Source of the DNA: Nocardia testacea NBRC 100365
GTDB taxonomy: Bacteria; Actinomycetota; Actinomycetes; Mycobacteriales; Mycobacteriaceae
Assembly: GCF_000308775.1 (NCBI RefSeq)
Contig: NZ_BAGJ01000273.1
Coordinates: 1-64,000 of the forward strand
Direction: 5' to 3'
Length of the DNA: 64,000 nucleotides
Part shown: positions 26,792-36,269 of the stretch, piece by piece
How the letters are laid out: every line of letters starts with the position of its first letter
Numbering within the stretch: the first letter of the stretch is position 1
Translations under genes and position numbers: made by a program
The notes under the pieces: generated by a model
Told to the model about the DNA's origin: nothing
The model's database searches: none
The model's input: the letters and a program-made list of their open reading frames with translations, nothing else

Positions 26792-26922
26792 CCCGCGCGC
26801 CGATCGCCGGGTGAACGACCGGTTCGGCTCAGCCGGTGCTCACCGGTCGGCTCGATCGCGCCGTTGGTGTCGGATCCGTCGCCTCGGCGGCGAGATCCAG
26901 TGGGGCCGACAGATCTTCGTGT

Positions 26923-28860
26923 TCAGACCTCGATCTGCGAGCCCATGATCACCGTCCGGTCGCGGGGGAGCCCGAAGTAATCGGCGGCGTCGGAAGTGAG
27001 GTAGGAGGTGGCGATGAACAGGTGTTTGCGCCAGGGCGCCATGGTGTGCGCCGGGCCCGGTTTGAGTTCGATCTTCGACAGGAAGTAGGACGCGTCCTCC
27101 ACCGAGATCGGGCCCTCGGTCTGCGCGGGATCGAGCAGGCCCAGCAGCCGCGGCACCCTCGGGGTCTCCATATAACCGTGGTGGACGGTGACATGGATGA
27201 TCCCGTCGTCGGGGTGGCCGAGTGGATCGATGCGGAGCCGGTCGGTGTCGGGTACGCGCGGAACCGGCAGGGTGTCCAGGGACAGGATCACGACGTGTTC
27301 GTGCAGGACCCGGTTGTGTTCGACGGTGGCGCGCATAGCCAGCGGCGTGGTGCTGCTGCCGCGGTTCAGGAATACCGCTGTCCCGGGGATCCGGATCAGC
27401 GGCGGGCGGCGGCTGCGCAACTGTTCGACGAACTGCGGGAGCGGACCCTCGGCCTGCCGCCGCGCGGCGGTGACGAGGACCCGGCCCCGCGCCCAGGTGA
27501 TCATCACGGTGAACGCGGTGAGTCCGATCAGCAGCGGGAGCCACGCGCCGTGGACGAGCTTGGTCAGGTTCGCCGCGACGAACAGCGCGTCGATGGTGAG
27601 CAGTGGGACCGCGCCGAGCAGCACCAGCCACAGCGGGGTTCGCCATTTGGTGTGGGCCACGTAGAAGAAGAGCAGGGTCGTGATGGTGATGGTCGCGGTC
27701 ACCGCCATACCGAAGGCGTAGGCCAGCGCCGCGGAACTGCGGAAGGCGAAGACCAGGGTCAGTACCGACACCATGAGCAACCAGTTGATCCACGGCACGT
27801 AGATCTGCCCGATGGTGGATTCGGAGGTGTGCGCGACCCGCAGGCGCGGCAGATATCCCAGTCGCACCGCCTGCGCGGCCACCGAGAACGCGCCGGTGAT
27901 CACCGCCTGGGACGCGATCACGGTCGCGGCGGTGGCCAGCAGTACCAGGGGCAGCCGGGCCCACCCGGGAGCGAGCAGGAAGAACGGACTGTCCACCGCG
28001 GTTTCGTCACCGAGGACGAGCGCGCCCTGCCCGAAATAGCTCAGTGTGCAGGCGGGCAGGACCAGACCCAGCCAGCCCCGGGTGATCGCCTTCCGGCCGA
28101 AATGGCCCATATCGGCGTAGAGCGCTTCGGCGCCGGTGACCGCGAGCACGACGGCCGCCAGGGCGAAGAACGCGATATGGAAATGCCCGATGGCAAAACC
28201 CAGCGCGTAGGTCGGGGAGAGCGCTTTCAAAATCTGGGGATGCTGGGCGATTCCGGCGATGCCCAGAGCGGCGATGGACAGGAACCACACGATCATCACG
28301 GGACCGAACAGCCGGCCCACCGTGGCGGTCCCACGTCGCTGGACGGAGAAGAGAGCCACGATGATCACGACCGTGATCGGAATGATCAGGTCTTTCAGAT
28401 CCGGTTCGACGATCCGCAGCCCTTCCACCGCGGAGAGCACCGAGATGGCGGGGGTGATCATGCCGTCACCGAAGAACAGTGCGGCGCCGAAGATCCCCGC
28501 CCCCGCGAGGAAGCCGGCCGTGCGGCGGCCGCGGGACGCGCCGAGGCGGCGTAGCAGCGTGATCAGCGCCATGATGCCGCCTTCGCCGTCGTTGTCCGCG
28601 CGCATCACCAGTGAGATGTAGGTGAAGGTGACGATGGTCATCACCGACCAGAAGATCAGCGACACCACCCCGTACACATTGGCGGTACCGATCGGCACCG
28701 GGTGTGGATCCTGCGGGTCGAACACAGTCTGGATGGTGTAGATGGGGCTGGTGCCGATATCGCCGAATACCACTCCGAGCGCGCCCACGATCACCGCCGC
28801 ACGCACCGGGTCGCGGCCTGGGGTATGCGCGGCGGGACCGGTACGGGTTTCGCTGGCCAT
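26923..28860 (-). CDS. kup: Kup-family potassium uptake protein
   Basis: A 645-residue membrane protein of the Kup/HAK/KT potassium:proton symporter family. VVFGDIGTSPIYT (about 31-43) is the first-helix signature. GGIMALITLLRR, GDGMITPAISVLSAVEGLRI, GAEALYADMGHFG and INWLLMVSVLTL continue the family order over about 12 helices, and the last 190 residues form the cytosolic domain. It imports K+ driven by the proton gradient. The ATG at 28860 has GAGGAGC upstream. A 130-bp gap separates it from the MFS gene behind it. No riboswitch was recognised upstream. Confidence 0.93.
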   Translation of the reverse strand: MASETRTGPAAHTPGRDPVRAAVIVGALGVVFGDIGTSPIYTIQTVFDPQDPHPVPIGTANVYGVVSLIFWSVMTIVTFTYISLVMRADNDGEGGIMALITLLRRLGASRGRRTAGFLAGAGIFGAALFFGDGMITPAISVLSAVEGLRIVEPDLKDLIIPITVVIIVALFSVQRRGTATVGRLFGPVMIVWFLSIAALGIAGIAQHPQILKALSPTYALGFAIGHFHIAFFALAAVVLAVTGAEALYADMGHFGRKAITRGWLGLVLPACTLSYFGQGALVLGDETAVDSPFFLLAPGWARLPLVLLATAATVIASQAVITGAFSVAAQAVRLGYLPRLRVAHTSESTIGQIYVPWINWLLMVSVLTLVFAFRSSAALAYAFGMAVTATITITTLLFFYVAHTKWRTPLWLVLLGAVPLLTIDALFVAANLTKLVHGAWLPLLIGLTAFTVMITWARGRVLVTAARRQAEGPLPQFVEQLRSRRPPLIRIPGTAVFLNRGSSTTPLAMRATVEHNRVLHEHVVILSLDTLPVPRVPDTDRLRIDPLGHPDDGIIHVTVHHGYMETPRVPRLLGLLDPAQTEGPISVEDASYFLSKIELKPGPAHTMAPWRKHLFIATSYLTSDAADYFGLPRDRTVIMGSQIEV

Positions 28861-28990
28861 GGTTCGCTCCTCGTCGGCCGGGTCCGCACTATCGTGCACT
28901 GCCCGACCGCCGGTCTGCGGGAGCGGCCGCCCGCGCGCTTGTCGGGCCGCGGGAGTGGTCGGTACGCGGATCCCCGGCCGGGGACCGCGA

Positions 28991-30241
28991 TCAGTGCGCC
29001 GCCAGAGCCCGGTCCGCGCGGGCCACGGTGATCCGGTCCAGCGCCATGACCAGGGCCAGGGCCGCGACCACCGGAATGCAGGCGAGGAGCACGATCGTGG
29101 CGGTCGACGCGCCCAGCGCGATGAGCGCACCCCCGAGGATCGGCCCCAGTACCGAACCGAGCCGTCCCAGGGACGACGCCCAGCCGACTCCCGTGGCGGC
29201 GGTGCGGTCGGGGTAGAGCGAGATCGCCAGCGCGGCCTGTCCGATCATGCCGGCCTGCAGCCCGAGGCCGACCCCGGCGAACACGATGAGCAGCAGCGCC
29301 TTGTCCGCGCCGAGGAAGCCGGAAACGACCAGGAAGATCACGGCCGCGACGGTGGTGCCCGCCAGTACCGAGGTCATGCGCAGGCGCAGCGCGCCCAGCA
29401 TGAGTACCGCGGCGCCGATGATGCTGCCGACCCCCAGTGCCGCCGAACCCAGCGGGGCCAGGCCCTTGCTGAACCCGTAGCCGGTGAGCAGGGTGGGCAG
29501 CCACGACGAGAAGATGTAGAACACCGAGAAGGTGAGGAACGAGAAGCCCCACAGCAGAACGGTGCGGAGGCGGACGCCGGGGTCGAAGAGCCGGGCCACC
29601 GAGGCGCCGTGCCTGGCGGCCGCCGGTTCGATCGTGCCGATGACCGTCGTTTCGTCGGGCAGCCCCAGCCACAGCAGGGGGAACAGCAGGGCGGAGGCGA
29701 GCGCACCGGCGACGAACACCGACTGCCAGCCGTAACTGCTCACGAGTTCGGTGCCGACCAGGCCCGCGATCAGGGAACCCAGGGAGATCCCCATGGTGAC
29801 GAACACCGCGATGGATTGACGTAAGCGGGCCGGGTTGAGGGCGGTCGCGTGCGCGACGGCCGCGGGAAGCACCGCACCGAGACCGAGCCCGGTGACCAGG
29901 CGTAGGGCGGTCAGCTCCCAGAGGGATGTCGCGGCCGCGGTGAGCAGCGATCCCGCGGTGAACACGAGCACGGCGGCCAGGATGACGCGCCTGCTCCCGA
30001 AACGGGCGACCAGCCGGCCGACCGCGATATACCCGAGTGCGACGCCGAGGCTGGTGATCGAGAGCGCCGGGGTGAAACGCGACGCGGCGACACCCCAGTC
30101 CGCGGAGAGCGCGGGGATCGACAGACCCAGGGCGATGGTGTCGTAACCGTCGAGCACGACAGCGACGAAGGTCAGGGCGAGCACGACCCGGTCGGGGCGG
30201 GTGACGGTGCCCGGGGTTACGGCGGCGGGGTGTCCGCTCAT
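28991..30241 (-). CDS. MFS transporter, aromatic-acid:H+ symporter-like
   Basis: A 416-residue, 12-helix major facilitator. LDGYDTIALGLSIPALSADW after helix 1 is the D-G-Y/F-D-x4-G motif of the aromatic-acid:proton symporter (AAHS) family, and GRLVARFGSRRVI is the loop 2-3 motif. It probably imports an aromatic or related carboxylate with protons; the substrate cannot be assigned. The ATG at 30241 has GAGGA upstream. It is divergent from a homoserine-dehydrogenase-like gene, and the shared region holds a MarR-type palindrome close to this promoter. Confidence 0.85.
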   Translation of the reverse strand: MSGHPAAVTPGTVTRPDRVVLALTFVAVVLDGYDTIALGLSIPALSADWGVAASRFTPALSITSLGVALGYIAVGRLVARFGSRRVILAAVLVFTAGSLLTAAATSLWELTALRLVTGLGLGAVLPAAVAHATALNPARLRQSIAVFVTMGISLGSLIAGLVGTELVSSYGWQSVFVAGALASALLFPLLWLGLPDETTVIGTIEPAAARHGASVARLFDPGVRLRTVLLWGFSFLTFSVFYIFSSWLPTLLTGYGFSKGLAPLGSAALGVGSIIGAAVLMLGALRLRMTSVLAGTTVAAVIFLVVSGFLGADKALLLIVFAGVGLGLQAGMIGQAALAISLYPDRTAATGVGWASSLGRLGSVLGPILGGALIALGASTATIVLLACIPVVAALALVMALDRITVARADRALAAH

Positions 30242-30604
30242 GGTGGCGTCCTCGGCAATAGTCGGCGCTGGGCGCATGATCGATAAGTTTGTGGTCGGGC
30301 GCTCATCTCCGCCGAGACGGCTCGGCGCCAAGGCATGTGTAATCGCTTAGCACTAAGACGTCAATGCGTGATAGTGATCCCGGCATGCTCCGAACGGCTT
30401 ATCTGGCCGGCCGGAAACGGCGGAGACGCAGGTCACAGGCTTGGTGACGCCGGTCACGGAGATCGGAAAAAATTTTCGGGCGCGGACGTCGGTTCGAGCG
30501 GTGCGTTCACCCGGAGGGCGCCGACGCGGTAGGTACTACGGTATGCGGAACGCGCCCCGCTGTGCAGGGGCCGGCCGAGCTCGACCGAACTGGAGGCTCC
30601 CCGG
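30242..30604. other. Divergent intergenic region with MarR-type operator
   Basis: The 363-bp spacer between the MFS gene and the homoserine-dehydrogenase-like gene is AT-richer than its flanks around 30330-30380. It holds the palindrome annotated at 30346-30357. No reading frame with convincing coding character was seen. Confidence 0.4.
30346..30357. promoter_or_regulatory. Possible MarR-type operator CTTAG-CA-CTAAG
   Basis: A perfect 5+5 inverted repeat with a 2-bp centre, close to the TTAG-N2-CTAA core used by many MarR-family regulators. It lies about 105 bp upstream of the MFS start. No MarR gene is next to it, so the regulator would act from elsewhere. Confidence 0.4.
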
Positions 30605-31618
30605 ATGAAGGGCCCGATTCCGCTGCCGATCGTGCTGCTCGGCTACGGACCCGTCGCGCGGAACTACGCCGCCGTGCTCCGTGCCCGCCGCGCCGAATTC
30701 CGCGGCCGGTACCTGGTGGACCCGTACGTCGTCGCGATCCGCGGCCGCGACGGTCAGGTCCGCACACCCGACGGCGGCGTGCCCCCCGATCGGAACCGCT
30801 GGCCGGCCCGCACATCGATCGAGGAATTACTGGCGGACACCGCTCCCGCTGTCGTCGCGCAGGCCGTCCCGTCACACCCGGACGGCGCCGCGGAAGCGCT
30901 CGCCGAGGGACTCGCCGCACTCGCCGCCGGGGCGCATCTCGTGACGGCGACCAAATCCCCGCTGCTGTGCGGATGGTCGCGATTGCACTCGGTGGCCACC
31001 GAATATGGACGAGGCGTCCGGATCTCCGGTGCCACGGGCGCGGCGCTGCCCGCCGGTGATCTCGCCCGCGCAGGGCTGCGCGGTTTCGAGGTGGCGGAGG
31101 TACGCGGCTGCGTGAACGGCACGGCCGGTTTCGTTCTCGATCGGCTCGGCGAGGGCCTGGCCCCGGCCGCCGCACTCGCGCTGGCCCGCGACCGCGGGAT
31201 CGCGGAGGCGGACGCCACGGCGGACCTGTCCGGCGCCGACGCCGCCACCAAACTGCGCCTGCTGTCCGGTCTTCTCTGGGGGTGGGATGTGGCGGCGTGC
31301 CGGGTCGAGGCGGAACCGATCACCGACGGCACCGCCACCCGGGCCGTCGCCGCCCACGCGCGTGGAGCGGTGCTGCGGCATATCGGGTCGGCCCGGGCCG
31401 ATGATCCCGGCCGGGTCGTCGTCGCGCTGCGGGAGTTCTCCCGGACGGCCGTGCCCTTCGGTGTCCTGACCGGCCCCGAGAAGGCGGTCCAGTTCCGCTG
31501 CGGCGACGCCGGCGACATCACGGTGTCCGGGGGGCGGTCGAGTCCGCTCGGCGCGGGACTGGCGATGGTCAAGGACACGCTCGCGCTCGCGATCGACCCG
31601 GTGGCCGGGATCGGCTGA
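30605..31618 (+). CDS. Homoserine dehydrogenase family protein without ACT domain
   Basis: A 337-residue protein with homoserine dehydrogenase features: VLLGYGPVARNYAAVL as the cofactor loop (about 10-25), LVTATKSPLL (compare the usual VTANKxPL) near 118-127, GCVNGTAGFVLDRL (compare VNGTTNYIL) near 175-188, and EADATADLSGADAATKL (compare EADPxxDVxGxDAAxK) near 203-219. It lacks the C-terminal ACT regulatory domain. The divergence and the lack of threonine-pathway neighbours suggest a paralogue for a related aldehyde or alcohol rather than the main threonine enzyme. It is divergent from an MFS transporter that could carry its substrate or product. Confidence 0.8.
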   Translation: MKGPIPLPIVLLGYGPVARNYAAVLRARRAEFRGRYLVDPYVVAIRGRDGQVRTPDGGVPPDRNRWPARTSIEELLADTAPAVVAQAVPSHPDGAAEALAEGLAALAAGAHLVTATKSPLLCGWSRLHSVATEYGRGVRISGATGAALPAGDLARAGLRGFEVAEVRGCVNGTAGFVLDRLGEGLAPAAALALARDRGIAEADATADLSGADAATKLRLLSGLLWGWDVAACRVEAEPITDGTATRAVAAHARGAVLRHIGSARADDPGRVVVALREFSRTAVPFGVLTGPEKAVQFRCGDAGDITVSGGRSSPLGAGLAMVKDTLALAIDPVAGIG

Positions 31619-31645
31619 ACCTCCCGTCGCGGTGCTCGGCCCGGC

Positions 31646-32260
31646 TCACCGTTCGTCGCGCAGCCGGTACAGCGTGGCGGTGACGGCGCTGGTCGCGATA
31701 TCGGCCGCGAAGTCGGGGTCGCCTTCGGCGTCGAGCAGGACGGCCTGGGTGAACAGCGGGCTCAGATGCGCGGCGACCGTACGTCGCAGCTGATCCGGCG
31801 GGGAGCCCGTGCCGCCCGCCGCCGACCAGAGAGTGCCGGTGATCGTGGTGAACAGCTCGTGCAGTGCGCGCAGATTCTCGTCGTGGGCGGCGGCCAGCAG
31901 CGGCGGCAGCCGCCGCGTGCGCAGATGCCAGATGATCCGGCCGGCCGCGGCGGCCTGCCGGTGCACGCGACGGGTCAGTTCGGCCAGCCAGTTCTCCCAC
32001 TCGGACCCGTCGTACTGCGGGAGGGAATCGAAGAAGTCGGCGTAACCGGCCGCGAGGGCGTCCCGGATCAGCTTCTCCCGGGTGGCGAAATGGCGGAAAA
32101 CGGTGCGGCGCCCGACTTCGGCGTGGGCGGCGATCTCCTCGACGGTGATATCGAGCCCGTGTTCGTACATCGCCCGCTGCGCGGCGGCGAGGATGGCGTC
32201 GGTCGTTACCCGCACCCTCTTCAGTTGCACCGAACTGTGCTGGTCAGTGCTACCGGTCAC
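31646..32260 (-). CDS. TetR-family regulator, probable regulator of carboxylic acid reductase
   Basis: The 204-residue protein has a TetR HTH at about residues 14-60: DAILAAAQRAMYEHGLDITV, EEIAAHAEVGRRTVFRHFAT and REKLIRDAL. The C-terminal ligand domain is helical and unassigned. GTG 32260 is chosen; a longer frame upstream would run into the operator region. The gene is divergent from the carboxylic acid reductase gene, and the 102-bp spacer carries several overlapping inverted repeats, so it most likely represses both itself and that gene until a carboxylate or acyl ligand binds. It converges on the homoserine-dehydrogenase-like gene with 27 bp between stops. Confidence 0.85.
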   Translation of the reverse strand: MTGSTDQHSSVQLKRVRVTTDAILAAAQRAMYEHGLDITVEEIAAHAEVGRRTVFRHFATREKLIRDALAAGYADFFDSLPQYDGSEWENWLAELTRRVHRQAAAAGRIIWHLRTRRLPPLLAAAHDENLRALHELFTTITGTLWSAAGGTGSPPDQLRRTVAAHLSPLFTQAVLLDAEGDPDFAADIATSAVTATLYRLRDER

Positions 32261-32289
32261 GTTTCCCGCTCTCTCCTTGACGCGCCACA

Positions 32290-32333
32290 GTGTCGCTCCG
32301 ACACTTGAGAGTGTCAAATGACACTCGCGAGTG
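32290..32333. promoter_or_regulatory. Cluster of overlapping inverted repeats, probable TetR operators
   Basis: Four perfect inverted repeats built from GACACT/AGTGTC-like half-sites are packed into 44 bp: GTGTCG-3-CGACAC (32290-32304), GACACT-4-AGTGTC (32300-32315), GTGTCA-2-TGACAC (32311-32324) and the 12-bp palindrome CACTCGCGAGTG (32322-32333). They lie between the TetR start and the reductase start and would cover both promoters. Confidence 0.7.
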
Positions 32334-32362
32334 CCACCTACGAGAGTTCGAAGGTGAGTCCG

Positions 32363-35300
32363 ATGTCGATCGATACACGCGAATCCCCTCTGGAACACCG
32401 CATCGCGGAGTTGTACCGCACCGATCGGCAGTTCGCCGCGGCCCGGCCCGACCCGGCCGTTACGGCGCGAGCGGAGAAACAGGGCGCGCGGCCGGTCGAG
32501 GTCGCCGAAACCGTGATGCAGGGATACGCGCGGCGGCCCGCGGTCGGTCAGCGCGCGATCGAATTCGTCACCGATCCGCAGACCGGGCGTACCTCGGTGG
32601 CACTACTGCCCCGATTCGACACCCTGACCTACGGCGAAGTCTGGGACCGGGCCGGCGCGCTCGCCGCGGCGCTGTCCGGTGATCCCGTGCGGCCCGGCGA
32701 CCGGGTCTGTGTCCTGGGGTTCTCCAGCGTCGACTACACGCTCGTCGATCTGGCGCTGGTACGGCTGGGGGCGGTGGCGGTGCCGCTGCAGACCAGCGCG
32801 CCGGTCACCCAGTTGCGGTCCGTCGTCGCCGAGACCGAGCCCACCGTGCTCGCCGCGAGTATCGACCACCTGGACGTGGCCGTCGACCTGGTACGCACGG
32901 GCCCCGGCGCGGCCCGGCTCATCGTGTTCGACTATCACCCGCAGGCCGATGACCAGCGGGCGGCTTTCGAAGCCGTGGTGGCGCGGCTGTCCGCCGCGGG
33001 CAGTCCGGTACGTGTCGACGATTTGTCCGAGGTCATCGCCCACGGCGCCACACTGGCGCCGCCACCGGTGCCGCCGCCCGCCGAAACCGACCCGCCGGCC
33101 CTGCTGATCTACACCTCCGGAAGTACCGGCGCGCCGAAGGGTGCCATGATCACCGAGCGCCTGGTGGCCGATCAATGGCGTGCCGCGACCAGCGAACGGT
33201 GGGGCCAGCCCGCCACCGAGCCGGCCATCGCGCTCGGCTTCATGCCGATGAGCCACATCATGGGCCGCGCGATCCTGTACATGACGCTGGCCCGCGGCGG
33301 CACCGTTTTCTTCGCCGCCCGCAGTGACCTCTCGACCCTGCTGGACGATCTCGCGCTGGTCCGGCCCACTCAGCTCGTATTCGTGCCCCGTATCTGGGAA
33401 ATGCTCTACCAGCGGTTCCGTGGCGAAGTCCAGCGTCGTACCGCCGCCGGCGCCGACCCGGCGACGGTGGAGGAAGAGGTTCGCACCGAGCTCCGGGAGA
33501 AACTGCTCGGGGGCCGCTTCCTCGCGGCGACGACGGGTTCGGCGCCCATCTCGCGGGAGCTGCGAACCTGGGTCGAAACGCTGCTCGGCTTCCACCTCGT
33601 CGACGGTTACGGCTCCACCGAGGCCGGGAGTATCGCGGTCGACGGCCGGATACGCCGGCCGCCGGTGCTCGACTACGAGCTCGTCGACGTCCCAGAGCTG
33701 GGTTACTTCCACACCGACCGGCCGTATCCGCGCGGCGAACTGGTGATCCGCTCGGAAGCGCTGATCCCCGGCTACTACAAGCGTCCAGACGCCACCGCCG
33801 AGGTGTTCGACGCCGACGGCGCGTACCACACCGGCGATATCTTCGCCGAGGTCGGCACCGACGAACTCGTGTATCTCGAGCGGCGCGGTTTCGTGCTGAA
33901 GCTCTCCCAGGGCGAGTTCGTGGCGGTGTCCACGGTGGAGGCGGCACTCGCCGAAAGCCCCCTGGTCCGGCAGGTCTACGTCTACGGCAACAGCACCCGC
34001 TCCTACCCGCTGGCGGTGGTCGTGCCGACGGCGGAAGCGATCGAACAGACCCGCGGCGATATCGAGGCACTGCGGCCGCTGCTCGCCGAATCATTGCGCC
34101 AGGTCGCGAAAACGGCCGGTCTGCAGTCCTATGAGATCCCGCGCGACCTGCTCGTCGAGACCCGGCCGTTCACCCCGGAGAACGGGCTGCTCACCGGAAT
34201 CGGCAAACTCGCCCGGCCGGCGCTGAAGCAGCGCTACGGGCCCCGGCTGGAGCAGCTCTACGCCGATCTGGCCGCGGCCGAGGCCGAGGAATTGCGCGCA
34301 CTGCACCGCAGCGGCGACCGGCCGACGGTGGACACAGTGGTCCGCGCGGCCGGTGCGCTCCTGGGCTCGGCCACCGGTGATCTGCGTCCGGACGCGCATT
34401 TCACCGAACTCGGCGGTGATTCGCTGTCGGCCCTGACCTTCGCGCAACTGCTGCGGGAGATCTTCGATATCGAGGTGCCGGTGGGAACGATCATCGGACC
34501 GGCCACCGACCTGCGCGCTCTCGCCGATTACATCGACGGGCAGCGGCGCGGCGGTCACCGGCCGACCTTCGCCTCGGTACACGGTGCGGGTGCCACCGAG
34601 GTGTATGCGCGCGATCTGACCCTGGACCAGTTCATCGACGCCGGAACGCTCGCGGCCGCGCCCGGGCTTCCGGAGCCGAGTGCGCCGGCGCGAACCGTCC
34701 TGCTGACCGGTGCCACCGGGTTCCTCGGCCGTTATCTGGTGCTCGAATGGCTGCGTCGGCTGAACCACTCCGGTGGGACGCTGATCTGCCCGGTCCGGGC
34801 GCCGGACGACGCGGCCGCCCGGGCCCGGCTGGACGAGGTGTTCGAGACCGGCGATCCGGCGCTGTCCGCCCGCTACCGGGAGTCGGCCGCCGGTCATCTC
34901 GAGGTGATCGCCGGGGACAAGAGCGCGCCTCGGCTCGGCACGACCCGGGCCGTGTGGGAGCGGCTGGCGGATACGGTCGACGTGATCGTGGATCCGGCCG
35001 CGCTGGTCAATCACATGCTGCCCTACCGGGAGCTGTTCGGTCCCAATGTGGTGGGCACGGCAGAGTTGATCCGCCTCGCGCTGACCACCAGGCAGAAGCC
35101 CTACACCTATATCTCGACCATCGGGGTGAGCGATCAGATCGATCGGGCGGCGTTCACCGAGGACGCCGATATCCGGGTGATCAGCCCGCGGCGAGCGATC
35201 GACGGCGGTTACGCCAACGGATACTCGAACAGTAAGTGGGCCGGTGAGGTCCTGCTCCGGGAGGCCGCCGACCTCTGCGGTCTGCCGATCGCGGTGTTCC

Positions 35301-35881
35301 GCTGCGATATGATCCTCGCCGATACCGAATACTCCGGTCAGCTCAATCTGCCCGATATGTTCACCCGATTGGTCCTGAGCGTGGAGGCCACCGGGACGGC
35401 GCCGGGCTCCTTCTACGAACTCGATGCCGAGGGCCGGCGGCCGCGCGCCCACTACGATGGGCTCTCGGTCGGTTTCATCGCCGAGGCGGTCGCCACGCTC
35501 GGGGCCCGGCCCGGGTCCGGTTTCCGGACCTATCACGTGATGAACCCGTACGACGACGGGATCTCGCTGGACACCTACGTCGACTGGCTGATCGATGCGG
35601 GCCACCCCATCGAGCGGATCTCCGGCTACGACGACTGGTTGCAGCGCATGGAGACCGCGGTCCGGGCGCTACCGGACCGGCAGCGCCGATACTCCCTGCT
35701 GCCGTTGCTGGACAACTACCGCAAACCGCAGCAGGCGGTCCGCGGGTCCATCGCGCCGACCGAACGGTTCCGGGATGCGGTCCGGCACGCGGAAATCGGT
35801 GCCGAGAAAGACATTCCGCATGTGACCCCGGACATCATCGTCAAGTACACCACCGATCTGGAGCGGCTCGGACTGCTGTGA
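32363..35881 (+). CDS. car: Carboxylic acid reductase (adenylation-carrier-reductase)
   Basis: A 1172-residue multidomain enzyme that reduces carboxylic acids to aldehydes with ATP and NADPH. The N-terminal adenylation domain holds LLIYTSGSTGAPKGA (about 247-261) and VDGYGSTEAG. The carrier domain has GGDSLSALTF with the phosphopantetheine serine near residue 687. The reductase domain has GATGFLGRYL (about 783) and the Y954-x3-K958 pair in YSNSKW. Order and length match the characterised Nocardia iowensis enzyme. ATG 32363 is preferred (AAGGTGAG site, family-like N-terminus) over ATG 32318, which lies inside the operator cluster. It needs a phosphopantetheinyl transferase, not encoded nearby. 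It is divergent from its likely TetR regulator. Confidence 0.96.
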   Translation: MSIDTRESPLEHRIAELYRTDRQFAAARPDPAVTARAEKQGARPVEVAETVMQGYARRPAVGQRAIEFVTDPQTGRTSVALLPRFDTLTYGEVWDRAGALAAALSGDPVRPGDRVCVLGFSSVDYTLVDLALVRLGAVAVPLQTSAPVTQLRSVVAETEPTVLAASIDHLDVAVDLVRTGPGAARLIVFDYHPQADDQRAAFEAVVARLSAAGSPVRVDDLSEVIAHGATLAPPPVPPPAETDPPALLIYTSGSTGAPKGAMITERLVADQWRAATSERWGQPATEPAIALGFMPMSHIMGRAILYMTLARGGTVFFAARSDLSTLLDDLALVRPTQLVFVPRIWEMLYQRFRGEVQRRTAAGADPATVEEEVRTELREKLLGGRFLAATTGSAPISRELRTWVETLLGFHLVDGYGSTEAGSIAVDGRIRRPPVLDYELVDVPELGYFHTDRPYPRGELVIRSEALIPGYYKRPDATAEVFDADGAYHTGDIFAEVGTDELVYLERRGFVLKLSQGEFVAVSTVEAALAESPLVRQVYVYGNSTRSYPLAVVVPTAEAIEQTRGDIEALRPLLAESLRQVAKTAGLQSYEIPRDLLVETRPFTPENGLLTGIGKLARPALKQRYGPRLEQLYADLAAAEAEELRALHRSGDRPTVDTVVRAAGALLGSATGDLRPDAHFTELGGDSLSALTFAQLLREIFDIEVPVGTIIGPATDLRALADYIDGQRRGGHRPTFASVHGAGATEVYARDLTLDQFIDAGTLAAAPGLPEPSAPARTVLLTGATGFLGRYLVLEWLRRLNHSGGTLICPVRAPDDAAARARLDEVFETGDPALSARYRESAAGHLEVIAGDKSAPRLGTTRAVWERLADTVDVIVDPAALVNHMLPYRELFGPNVVGTAELIRLALTTRQKPYTYISTIGVSDQIDRAAFTEDADIRVISPRRAIDGGYANGYSNSKWAGEVLLREAADLCGLPIAVFRCDMILADTEYSGQLNLPDMFTRLVLSVEATGTAPGSFYELDAEGRRPRAHYDGLSVGFIAEAVATLGARPGSGFRTYHVMNPYDDGISLDTYVDWLIDAGHPIERISGYDDWLQRMETAVRALPDRQRRYSLLPLLDNYRKPQQAVRGSIAPTERFRDAVRHAEIGAEKDIPHVTPDIIVKYTTDLERLGLL

Positions 35882-35918
35882 ATCCGCCGGCCGCGAGGTC
35901 GGAGCCCGGCCGGTGCGA

Positions 35919-36269
35919 CTAGGCCGCCGCGCCGGTACCCACCGGCCCGGGCTCGGTGGCGTGGGGCCGCCGCATCCGATCGACGATCAGGCCCGCGACC
36001 GCCAGCGCGCCGGCGAGGGGCAATTCGACCGCGCCGGCGACGGTGAGGGCGCCGAGTCCGCCGTAATAGAGATAGCGGGTCGGGAGGGACAGCTCGACCG
36101 GCCCGGCCTTCACATCGATGCCCGGGCCGGGGATCGCGACCTGGGCGCTGAGATGGGGCAGGGTCACCCGGGCCGCGGGTGCGCCGCGGCCGCGGGGGCG
36201 GCCGGCCGGGGGCGCCGCGATGGCGGGGGACGATTGCCCGGGGCTGTTCGTGTTGTTCCGGGAAGGCAT
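35919..36269 (-). CDS. Small membrane protein, function unknown
   Basis: A 116-residue protein. The N-terminal third is Pro/Ser/Ala-rich and unstructured, beginning MPSRNNTNSPGQSSPAIAAP, then a short segment and two hydrophobic stretches, RYLYYGGLGALTVAGAVELP and LAGALAVAGLIVD, before a charged tail. Two membrane helices are likely. GAGAGGA lies 9 bp before ATG 36269; another ATG in the same frame starts six codons earlier. I recognise no family. It converges with the reductase gene and is divergent from the serine hydrolase. Confidence 0.6.
   Translation of the reverse strand: MPSRNNTNSPGQSSPAIAAPPAGRPRGRGAPAARVTLPHLSAQVAIPGPGIDVKAGPVELSLPTRYLYYGGLGALTVAGAVELPLAGALAVAGLIVDRMRRPHATEPGPVGTGAAA

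Noticed and set aside
26836..28554. 572-residue plus-strand ORF opposite kup
   Set aside because: Gln/Arg/Gly/His-rich shadow of a clear Kup protein.
28861..28990. c-di-AMP or other riboswitch upstream of kup
   Set aside because: The 130-bp gap shows no conserved riboswitch core that I could recognise.
32318..32362. Upstream ATG for the carboxylic acid reductase
   Set aside because: It lies inside the operator cluster, lacks a ribosome site and adds residues not typical of the family.
34091..35605. 504-residue minus-strand ORF inside the carboxylic acid reductase gene
   Set aside because: Shadow of the reductase domain; no family motif.
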